Below the pieces are notes generated by a model that was given only the letters and a program-made list of their open reading frames with translations, was not told where the DNA came from and ran no database searches. Source: an uncultured Pseudorhodobacter sp. (GTDB lineage: Bacteria; Pseudomonadota; Alphaproteobacteria; Rhodobacterales; Rhodobacteraceae). Taken from it: DNA of 5,165 nucleotides. Of the stretch, positions 1 through 5,165 are shown piece after piece. Every line of letters starts with the position of its first letter. Within the stretch, counting starts at the first letter, position 1. Position numbers and translations under genes: made by a program. The DNA lies in the NCBI GenBank assembly GCA_945957495.1, contig CAMFLG010000268.1:1-5165 (forward strand), given 5' to 3'.

Positions 1-1
1 G

Positions 2-2098
2 GATAGCGCCTATGGCGAGGATTGGGTGTTCCGCCCCAAGGATCTGCGCGGCTGGTGGTCCAGCTCGCATCACAACCGCATCAACGGTGTGCGGTCTGAC
101 ACGCCAACCGCATGGATCGCCGGATCAAAGCCGTTCCGCTTTACCGAATTCGGCTGTGCCGCGATTGACAAGGCCACCAACCAGCCAAACGCCTTTGTCG
201 ATGTGAAATCCTCGGAATCCGCGCTGCCCGCCTATTCCAACGGCCTGCGGGATGATCTGCAGCAACTGGCCTATTTTCAGGCGATGCACGCGTATTGGAA
301 TGATCCAAACAACAACCCGCAGGCGATTTTTTACGCGGGTCCGATGCTGGAATTCGCCAAATCCACCGCCTGGGCGTGGGACGCGCGCCCGTTTCCCGCC
401 TTTCCGGCGCATAAGGATCTGTGGTCGGATGGCGCGAATTATGATCGTGGTCATTGGTTGAATGGCCGCAGTTCCAACGCCAGCCTGGCCTCGGTGATTG
501 CCGAACTCTGCAGCGGCATCGCAGGCGACGCGCTGGATGTGTCGGGCGCGCGTGGCATCGTGCGCGGCTATGGTCTTTCTGAAATCACCGCGCCGCGCGC
601 CGCCTTGCAGCCGCTGACGCTGGCCTTCCCGACAGAGGCAGTGGAACGCGATGGGCAATTGCGCTTTGTCGCCCGCACCGGGGTCGCCACGGAAACCCTT
701 GATCCGGAACGCTTTGTGCAAACATCCGAACTGGAGGGCCGCATCGAACGCACCCGCGCCGCCGATATCGAAACGCCGTCGCAAATCCGCCTGACGTTTC
801 TGGAGGCCGAGGCCGATTTCGCCGCCACCACCGTTTCCGCCAGCGCGCCCGATGGCCCCGGCAACAACATCTCGCAATCTGAACTGCCGCTCATATTGAC
901 GCCGACCGAGGCGACGATGATCGCCGAACGCTGGATGGCCGAAACCCGGACCGCGCGCGAAACGGTTCGCTTTGCCCTGCCGCATTCGCGTCAGGCGCTT
1001 GGCGTCGGCGACACCGTGGAAATCGAGTCGATGAATTTCCGCATCGACCGGTTGGAACAATCGGAATTTCAGGTGATTGACGCCGTGCGTGTCGATCCGC
1101 TGGTATACCAATCCGCCAGCGTCACCGCCACCAAACGCATCTGGCAGCCGGTGCAGCCCGCCTTGCCGGTATTTCCGTTGTTTCTGGACCTGCCGCTGTT
1201 GCGCGATGGCGATGCGGAATCCGCCCCCTTTGCCGGGGTCAGCGCCGATCCCTGGACGGGCCCTGCGGCCCTGTGGTCGGCCATCAGTGATGCCGATTAC
1301 CAGTTGAATCGTACCTTTCCGGCACCAATGACCTTTGGCGTGACGGAAAGTGAACTCGCGTTCGCAAATGCCGGGCGGTGGGATCGCGGTTCCGCCCTGC
1401 GGGTGCGGCTGGAAACCGGCAGCCTGTCATCGGTCAACGAATTTTCGGTGTTTTCCGGCGCCAATACCGCCCTGATCGGCGATGGCAGCGTCGAGAATTG
1501 GGAGGTCATTCAATTCACCACAGCCACGCTTGTTGCGCCGCAAACCTATGAAATATCGGGCAGATTGCGCGGTCAGGCCGGAACCGATGCCACCATGCCG
1601 CAGGTCTGGCCAACCGGCAGCCTGTTTGTGCTGTTCAACGCCGCCCTGCAGCAGATCGACCTGCCCGCATCAGCGCGCGGCTTGCTGCGCTACTATCGGT
1701 TTGGCGCTACGGATGCGGGCTATGACGCCGCCGCGACCGTGCTGCAGACGCAGGCGTTCTCCGGCATCGGCCTGCGCCCCTATGCGGTGGCGCATCTGAA
1801 GGCCGGGCGCGATGCGGCGGGCGCGGTTGCCCTGAACTGGGTGCGCCGCACCCGGCAAGAGGGCGACAGTTGGGAATCCGTCGAGGTGCCCTTGGCAGAG
1901 GCCTCGGAATCCTACCTGCTGCGCCTGACATCGGGTGCCAACACCTTCCGCGAAGTGACGGTTTCGGCCCCGGAATGGAGCTATAGCCCCGCGCTGCAGG
2001 CCGCCGATGGCATTTCCGGCCCGGTCACAATCGCGGTGGCGCAACTGTCGCAACGCTATGGCGCGGGGCCATTCCGCTCTGTCACGGTCACGCTGTAA
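2..2098 (+). CDS. Gene transfer agent baseplate/host-specificity protein (gp15 'megatron'-like), C-terminal part
   Basis: The frame is open from the left edge to TAA at 2096-2098, giving 698 residues without a start; the family is roughly 1300 residues, so about half is missing. In the RcGTA particle this protein forms part of the baseplate and contacts the recipient cell. Visible residues 1-150 are the end of the GTA TIM-barrel, a glycoside-hydrolase-like fold, with WRPKD-like, GWWSSSHHNR and FTEFGCAAIDK motifs; Glu49 in FTE is a plausible catalytic acid. Residues about 190-360 resemble the phage tail protein 3 domain, with the segment LTPTEATMIAERWMAE. Residues about 445-550 (TFGVTESE to the SGRLRGQAGTD region) match the conserved C-terminal domain of this family. 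Residues about 590-698 look like a fibronectin-type beta domain. The frame is intact, with no frameshift. The GTG at 26 is internal. Family assignment is by recognition of conserved motifs; domain borders are approximate. A related prophage tail protein is the alternative, but the following small gene and cysE favour a GTA. Confidence 0.9.
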   Translation, partial: DSAYGEDWVFRPKDLRGWWSSSHHNRINGVRSDTPTAWIAGSKPFRFTEFGCAAIDKATNQPNAFVDVKSSESALPAYSNGLRDDLQQLAYFQAMHAYWNDPNNNPQAIFYAGPMLEFAKSTAWAWDARPFPAFPAHKDLWSDGANYDRGHWLNGRSSNASLASVIAELCSGIAGDALDVSGARGIVRGYGLSEITAPRAALQPLTLAFPTEAVERDGQLRFVARTGVATETLDPERFVQTSELEGRIERTRAADIETPSQIRLTFLEAEADFAATTVSASAPDGPGNNISQSELPLILTPTEATMIAERWMAETRTARETVRFALPHSRQALGVGDTVEIESMNFRIDRLEQSEFQVIDAVRVDPLVYQSASVTATKRIWQPVQPALPVFPLFLDLPLLRDGDAESAPFAGVSADPWTGPAALWSAISDADYQLNRTFPAPMTFGVTESELAFANAGRWDRGSALRVRLETGSLSSVNEFSVFSGANTALIGDGSVENWEVIQFTTATLVAPQTYEISGRLRGQAGTDATMPQVWPTGSLFVLFNAALQQIDLPASARGLLRYYRFGATDAGYDAAATVLQTQAFSGIGLRPYAVAHLKAGRDAAGAVALNWVRRTRQEGDSWESVEVPLAEASESYLLRLTSGANTFREVTVSAPEWSYSPALQAADGISGPVTIAVAQLSQRYGAGPFRSVTVTL

Positions 2099-2099
2099 C

Positions 2100-2483
2100 A
2101 TGCGCAAATGCCTGCTGGGCGATGTGGTCGAGGCGGCGGCCCTGATCGCCGCCCGACCCGTTGACGAACACGCCCGGTTCGCCAACCAATTGATCACACA
2201 GGCCGATTACGCCCATCGCTACGCCAAACGCTTTGGCCGCGCGCATCGCGTTTGGGGCAACGGCACCTTGATGGCGCGGGCACTGGCCGAACAAGGCCCG
2301 CGCAATTACGCCCCCGGCACCCCCGCATTCCTGCAGGCGCTTTCCCTCGTGTCCGCCACCCTCGCCGCCCGCAAATCCACCTTTCGCCTTGCCTCTGTTG
2401 CAACCGCCTCCCATATGCTATTTTGCGCGCAGAGCAGGAGATCCGCCGATGGCCGAGACAAACCCCAAGATTGCCGCGATTGA
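2100..2483 (+). CDS. Small conserved protein downstream of the GTA baseplate gene, function unknown
   Basis: This 127-residue protein has no known function. The start at 2100 comes one base after the TAA of the upstream gene (TAACATG), and I see no Shine-Dalgarno sequence before it, which suggests termination-reinitiation coupling. The opening MRKCLLGDVVEAA and the later RFGRAHRVWGNGTLMARAL, followed by a short Ala/Leu-rich helix, match my memory of a small uncharacterised family (possibly DUF7742; name not verified) encoded beside GTA clusters in Rhodobacterales. It is predicted mostly helical, with no signal peptide, membrane segment or catalytic motif. Residues about 95-127 lie over the cysE promoter/RBS region and the cysE start, overlapping cysE by 35 bases. 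This tail reads as low-information sequence, so the conserved part probably ends near residue 92. Earlier in-frame ATGs, such as the one at 2007, lie inside the upstream gene and give shadow-like sequence, so 2100 is preferred. Confidence 0.7.
   Translation: MRKCLLGDVVEAAALIAARPVDEHARFANQLITQADYAHRYAKRFGRAHRVWGNGTLMARALAEQGPRNYAPGTPAFLQALSLVSATLAARKSTFRLASVATASHMLFCAQSRRSADGRDKPQDCRD
2389..2423 (+). promoter_or_regulatory. Possible sigma-70-type promoter for cysE
   Basis: TTGCCT at 2389-2394 and TATGCT at 2414-2419 could serve as -35 and -10 boxes, though the 19-base spacer is long. The AT-rich patch CATATGCTATTTTG stands out from the GC-rich coding sequence around it. It would start transcription near 2426, about 23 bases before the cysE ATG, leaving just room for the ribosome binding site. 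The site lies inside the end of the small upstream gene. This is inference from a weak consensus match. Confidence 0.3.
2433..2440 (+). promoter_or_regulatory. cysE ribosome binding site
   Basis: AGCAGGAG contains the Shine-Dalgarno core AGGAG at 2436-2440, 8 bases before the ATG at 2449. It decides the cysE start: the earlier in-frame ATG at 2389 has no comparable site and would add 20 residues unlike the family. Confidence 0.8.
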
Positions 2484-3258
2484 TCCGGTCTGGAACCGGA
2501 TCCGCGAAGAGGCGTCCGAGATGGTTCGCACCGAACCCTTGCTGGGCGGTCTGGCCCATTCCAGCCTTCTGCACCACCCCCGCATGGAACGCGCGCTGGC
2601 CTACCGCTTTTCGCTGAAACTGGCCTCGGGTGAGATGAGCGAACAGATCCTGCGCGAAATCGCCGATGAGGCCTATGAATCCGATCCCGATCTGGGCCAA
2701 GCCGCCCGCGCCGATGTCACGGCGGTTTATGATCGTGATCCGGCCTGCCTGCGCTTCATTCAGCCGATGCTGTTCTTCAAGGGCTATCAGGCGATTCAGG
2801 CCTACCGCGTCGGCCATTGGCTGTGGCAGCAGGGTCGCAAGGATTTCGCCTATTTCGTGCAGATGCGGGTGTCCGAGGTGTTCGGCGTTGATATCCACCC
2901 CAACGCCCGCATTGGCCGGGGCATCATGATCGACCACGCCCATTCCATCGTCATCGGCGAAACCGCCGTGGTGGGGGATAACGTGTCGATGCTGCATTCC
3001 GTTACGCTGGGCGGCACCGGCAAAGAGGATGGTGACCGGCATCCGAAGATCGGCAATGGCGTGATGATCGGCGCCGGGGCCAAGGTGCTGGGCAATATCT
3101 CGGTTGGCTATTGCAGCCGCATCGCCGCAGGCTCGGTCGTGCTGCAAGACGTGCCGCACAACACCACCGTCGCCGGGGTTCCGGCGCGTGTGGTGGGCGA
3201 GGCGGGCTGTTCGCAACCTTCGATCACCATGGATCAGCTGCTGTCAGGTGAGATCTGA
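2449..3258 (+). CDS. cysE: Serine O-acetyltransferase (CysE)
   Basis: This cytoplasmic enzyme transfers acetyl from acetyl-CoA to L-serine, giving O-acetylserine, the substrate of cysteine synthase. The product is 269 residues, close to the E. coli enzyme (273). The helical N-terminal SATase domain spans about residues 9-115 (DPVWNRIREEA, then DRDPACLRF). A left-handed beta-helix of hexapeptide repeats follows at about 145-250 (VDIHPNARIGRGIM, VTLGGTGK, HPKIGNGVMIGAGAKVLGN, AGVPARVVG). Asp97, Asp148, Asp162, His163 and His198 line up with E. coli Asp92, Asp143, Asp157, His158 and His193 at a constant offset of five, so the active site looks complete. The usual DHATG reads DHAHS here, which I believe is common in Rhodobacterales. 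The chain ends ...LLSGEI; a C-terminal Ile is the residue that docks into CysK in the cysteine synthase complex, so complex formation is plausible. The start at 2449 is set by AGGAG 8 bases upstream. A hairpin terminator begins 9 bases after the stop codon. Confidence 0.97.
   Translation: MAETNPKIAAIDPVWNRIREEASEMVRTEPLLGGLAHSSLLHHPRMERALAYRFSLKLASGEMSEQILREIADEAYESDPDLGQAARADVTAVYDRDPACLRFIQPMLFFKGYQAIQAYRVGHWLWQQGRKDFAYFVQMRVSEVFGVDIHPNARIGRGIMIDHAHSIVIGETAVVGDNVSMLHSVTLGGTGKEDGDRHPKIGNGVMIGAGAKVLGNISVGYCSRIAAGSVVLQDVPHNTTVAGVPARVVGEAGCSQPSITMDQLLSGEI
2482..2502 (+). repeat. Perfect 8-bp inverted repeat in the 5' end of cysE
   Basis: GATCCGGT at 2482-2489 and ACCGGATC at 2495-2502 are exact reverse complements around the 5-base loop CTGGA. 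The stem begins within the TGA stop (2481-2483) of the small upstream gene and lies 34 bases into cysE. No T-tract follows, so it is not an intrinsic terminator. The codons read Asp-Pro-Val-Trp-Asn-Arg-Ile, a stretch partly conserved in CysE, so coding constraint may explain some of the symmetry. Confidence 0.5.
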
Positions 3259-3267
3259 GCGCATTGA

Positions 3268-3300
3268 AAAAGGCCCCGAGGCATCTGCCCGGGGCCTTTT
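3268..3300. terminator. Bidirectional intrinsic terminator between cysE and pdhC
   Basis: The left arm 3268-3278 (AAAAGGCCCCG) pairs exactly with the right arm 3290-3300 (CGGGGCCTTTT), giving 11 base pairs. The loop at 3279-3289 can pair internally through GGC/GCC. The T-run at 3297-3300 serves plus-strand transcripts leaving cysE, which ends 9 bases before the stem. The A-run at 3267-3271 becomes a U-run for minus-strand transcripts leaving pdhC, which ends 18 bases away. Its position between two converging genes supports shared use. The T-run is short, so efficiency cannot be judged. Confidence 0.85.
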
Positions 3301-3318
3301 CCATGTCTAAACGGAAAA

Positions 3319-4617
3319 TCAGGCCAGCATCGCCATCGGGTTTTCCAGATTTTCCACGATCGCCTTCAGGAACTCTGCCCCCAAGGCGCCGTCGATCACC
3401 CGGTGATCCACCGACAATGTCATCGACATCACGTTCGCTACGCCAATCGTGCCATCCTTCAGAACCACCGGCGTCTTGATCCCCGCACCCACGGCCAGAA
3501 TAGAGCCATGCGGCGGGTTGATCACCGCGTCGAAATTCTCGATCCCCATCATGCCCAGGTTGGAAATCGCGAAACTTCCGCCCTGATATTCATGCGGCGC
3601 AAGCTTCTTGGTCTTTGCGCGTGTGGCCAAGTCTTTCATTTCCAACGACAAAGCCGAAAGTGACTTCTTGTCGGCATCGCGCAGCACCGGCGTGAACAGC
3701 CCGCCGTCAATCGCCACCGCAACCGCCACATCCGACGGTTTCAGCCGCAGCATACGGTCGCCCGCCCAAACCGCGTTGGCATTCGGCACGGTCTGCAGCG
3801 CCAGAGCGCAAGCCTTGATGATGAAGTCATTGACGCTCAGCTTGACGCCGCGCCCCTCAAGCCCCTTGTTCAGCTGCTCGCGGAACGCCATCAGCGCATC
3901 CAGGCGCACCGACCGGCGCAGATAGAAATGCGGGATGGTCTGCTTGGCCTCGGTCAACCGCGCCGCAATCGTGCGCCGCATACCGTCCAGCGGCACTTCG
4001 ACGAAATCGCGGTCGGCGTACATCTTCATGACCGTCTCCGCCGAAGCCCCCGTCGGCATCGCCGCCGGAGCCGCCGGTTTCGCAGGGGCAGGCGCAGCAG
4101 CAACCGCTGCCGCCGCAACCGGGGCCGCCACGCTGCCTTCGACATCGGCCTTCACGATCCGGCCATGCGGGCCAGAACCCGCAACCTTGGTCAGATCAAG
4201 GCCCTTTTCCGCCGCGATCCGCCGCGCCAGGGGCGAGGCGAACACCCGCGCGCCTGCCGCTTTGGGCGCCGCAGGGGCAGGGGCCGCAGCAATGGCAACC
4301 GCCGCCACAGGGGCCGCCGCAACCGGAGCAGCCACCGCTGCCGCCTTGGCCGCAGGGGCCGCGCCCGCCGCTTCACCATCCTCCAGCAACACCGCAATCG
4401 GCGTGTTCACTTTCACGCCCGCCGTGCCCTCGGCCACCAGAATCCGGCCAACCGTGCCTTCATCCACCGCCTCAAACTCCATCGTCGCCTTGTCGGTTTC
4501 GATTTCCGCGATGATCTGGCCGGATTTGACCGCATCACCCTCTTTCACCAGCCATTTCGCCAGCGTGCCTTCCTCCATGGTGGGAGAAAGCGCCGGCATC
4601 AGGATTTCTACTGCCAT
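3319..4617 (-). CDS. pdhC: Pyruvate dehydrogenase complex E2, dihydrolipoamide acetyltransferase
   Basis: This 432-residue E2 core subunit moves the acetyl group from lipoamide to CoA in the cytoplasmic pyruvate dehydrogenase complex. One lipoyl domain occupies about residues 1-80, with Lys43 in ETDKATMEFEA as the lipoylation site. An Ala/Pro-rich flexible linker follows (about 82-122). The peripheral subunit-binding domain at about 125-162 (FASPLARRIAAEKGL, GSGPHGRIVKADV) binds E1 and E3. After a second Ala/Pro linker (about 163-190), the acyltransferase domain runs to the end. His405 and Asp409 in DHRVIDG are the expected catalytic residues. MPALSPTMEEG and the link to an E1 beta gene point to pyruvate rather than 2-oxoglutarate dehydrogenase. 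The ATG at 4617 has AGGAGGGG just upstream. It is second in an operon after pdhB, 10 bases away, and is last, with the terminator beyond. No E3 gene follows. The symbol follows alphaproteobacterial usage; it is also called aceF or pdhB elsewhere. Confidence 0.96.
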   Translation of the reverse strand: MAVEILMPALSPTMEEGTLAKWLVKEGDAVKSGQIIAEIETDKATMEFEAVDEGTVGRILVAEGTAGVKVNTPIAVLLEDGEAAGAAPAAKAAAVAAPVAAAPVAAVAIAAAPAPAAPKAAGARVFASPLARRIAAEKGLDLTKVAGSGPHGRIVKADVEGSVAAPVAAAAVAAAPAPAKPAAPAAMPTGASAETVMKMYADRDFVEVPLDGMRRTIAARLTEAKQTIPHFYLRRSVRLDALMAFREQLNKGLEGRGVKLSVNDFIIKACALALQTVPNANAVWAGDRMLRLKPSDVAVAVAIDGGLFTPVLRDADKKSLSALSLEMKDLATRAKTKKLAPHEYQGGSFAISNLGMMGIENFDAVINPPHGSILAVGAGIKTPVVLKDGTIGVANVMSMTLSVDHRVIDGALGAEFLKAIVENLENPMAMLA

Positions 4618-4620
4618 GTT

Positions 4621-4628
4621 CCCCTCCT
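4621..4628 (-). promoter_or_regulatory. pdhC ribosome binding site overlapping the pdhB stop
   Basis: On the minus strand the junction reads TGAGGAGGGGAACATG. The AGGAGG core (4628-4623) shares its first A with the pdhB TGA stop (4630-4628) and sits 5 bases before the pdhC ATG. This near-perfect Shine-Dalgarno fixes the start and would favour efficient, possibly coupled, translation of E1 beta and E2. Confidence 0.85.
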
Positions 4629-5164
4629 CAGCGGTAGCAAACGGATTTGACGGCAGCGACCACTTCGGCGGTCGTCACCAGTGCCAGCTTTTCAAGGTTG
4701 GCGGCATAGGGCATCGGCACGTCCTTGCCGGTGCAGGTAACAACCGGCGCGTCCAGATAATCAAACGCCCGCTGCATGATGGTCGAGGCCAGGTGATCCC
4801 CGATCGACCCCACCGGGAAGCCCTCTTCCACCGTGACGCAACGGTTGGTTTTCATCACCGATGCCAGAACCGTGTCGTAATCAATCGGGCGCAGGGTGCG
4901 CAGATCAATCACCTCAGCCGAAATCCCGTCTTTCGCCAAGGCATCCGCCGCTTCCAGCGCATAGGTCATGCCAATGCCAAAGGACACGATGGTCACATCG
5001 GTGCCCTCACGCCAGATCCGCGCCTTCCCGAACGGAATGGTGAAATCGTCCAGCACCGGCACGTCAAACGAACGGCCGTAAAGGATCTCGTTTTCAAGGA
5101 AGATCACCGGGTTCGGATCGCGGATCGCCTGTTTCAGCAGGCCCTTCGCGTCTGCGGCCGAATA
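4628..5164 (-). CDS. pdhB: Pyruvate dehydrogenase E1 component, beta subunit, C-terminal part
   Basis: The frame is open from the right edge to TGA at 4630-4628 and gives the last 178 residues; the start is outside the window. E1 beta, with E1 alpha (PdhA), decarboxylates pyruvate on thiamine diphosphate and acetylates the E2 lipoyl group. Visible residues 1-42 (YSAADAKGLLKQAIRDPNPV, then FLENEILYG) are the end of the pyrimidine-binding transketolase-like domain. Residues about 48-178 form the transketolase C-terminal domain, with VTIVSFGIGM, the typical EVIDLRTLRPID and VEEGFPVGSIG, and the closing DVPMPYA. All match alphaproteobacterial PdhB closely. The GTG at 5107 inside VIFLENE is not the start because the family sequence continues upstream of it. 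Many alphaproteobacterial PdhB proteins carry an extra N-terminal lipoyl domain; that part is not visible. The gene is directly followed by pdhC, and pdhA is expected off the right edge. Confidence 0.95.
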   Translation of the reverse strand, partial: YSAADAKGLLKQAIRDPNPVIFLENEILYGRSFDVPVLDDFTIPFGKARIWREGTDVTIVSFGIGMTYALEAADALAKDGISAEVIDLRTLRPIDYDTVLASVMKTNRCVTVEEGFPVGSIGDHLASTIMQRAFDYLDAPVVTCTGKDVPMPYAANLEKLALVTTAEVVAAVKSVCYR

Positions 5165-5165
5165 G

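Noticed and set aside
125..1111. 328-residue open frame on the minus strand, antisense to the GTA gene
   Set aside because: Its sequence is Arg/Gly/His-rich with no recognisable domain, as expected from the complement of GC-rich codons, while the plus strand encodes a clear conserved protein.
2132..2153. GGCGGC/GCCGCC inverted repeat near the start of the small gene
   Set aside because: It has only six base pairs around a ten-base loop, no T-run, and arises from Ala codons in an Ala-rich helix; not a credible terminator after the GTA gene.
2389..2448. Upstream in-frame ATG at 2389 as the cysE start
   Set aside because: The extra 20 residues do not resemble CysE, no ribosome binding site precedes that ATG, and AGGAG is ideally placed for the ATG at 2449.
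2194..3216. 340-residue open frame on the minus strand, antisense to cysE
   Set aside because: It mirrors cysE and the small gene, shows low-complexity His/Gly/Arg composition and has no family resemblance; third-position GC bias creates such open frames.
4050..4370. Near-repeats of GCCGCAACCGGGGCCGCC type
   Set aside because: They encode the two Ala/Pro-rich flexible linkers of E2; low-complexity protein sequence explains them without a DNA repeat function.
3928..4650. 240-residue Arg-rich open frame on the plus strand, antisense to pdhC
   Set aside because: It is the complement of the Ala/Pro linker and lipoyl region; the Arg/His repeats come from GCC/GCG codons read in reverse.

Overview
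The window looks like the core chromosome of an alphaproteobacterium, most likely a member of the Rhodobacteraceae/Rhodobacterales. It is GC-rich, with strong G/C preference at third codon positions. It carries the last gene of a gene transfer agent (GTA) cluster, followed by a small conserved protein and cysE. Facing these is a pyruvate dehydrogenase pdhB-pdhC pair of alphaproteobacterial type. The assignment rests on protein resemblance recalled from these families; no search was run.

Layout. Positions 2-2098 (+) hold the C-terminal 698 codons of the giant GTA baseplate/host-specificity protein (RcGTA gp15, 'megatron'), whose start lies off the left edge. One base later, 2100-2483 (+) encodes a 127-residue protein of the kind found just after this gene. 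Its 3' end overlaps the start of cysE (2449-3258, +), a serine O-acetyltransferase with all expected active-site residues. A 60-base gap holds a strong hairpin with A- and T-tracts on its two sides (3268-3300), placed to end transcription from both directions. On the minus strand, pdhC (E2, 3319-4617) lies 10 bases downstream of pdhB (E1 beta), whose last 178 codons occupy 4628-5164 and whose start lies off the right edge.

How the genes work together. PdhB and PdhC are subunits of the pyruvate dehydrogenase complex, which makes acetyl-CoA. CysE uses acetyl-CoA to make O-acetylserine for cysteine synthesis. The two units are convergent and need not be co-regulated. The GTA gene belongs to a domesticated, phage-derived particle that packages host DNA. 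The small downstream protein is probably translated by coupling to it, while cysE appears to have its own ribosome binding site and possibly its own promoter inside the small gene.

The window is fully coding apart from the 60-base convergent gap and very short spacers. I see no RNA gene, CRISPR array, insertion sequence or attachment site. I do not see a clearly undescribed system; the main points of interest are the GTA edge, the overlapping small gene/cysE junction with a perfect inverted repeat, and the shared terminator.
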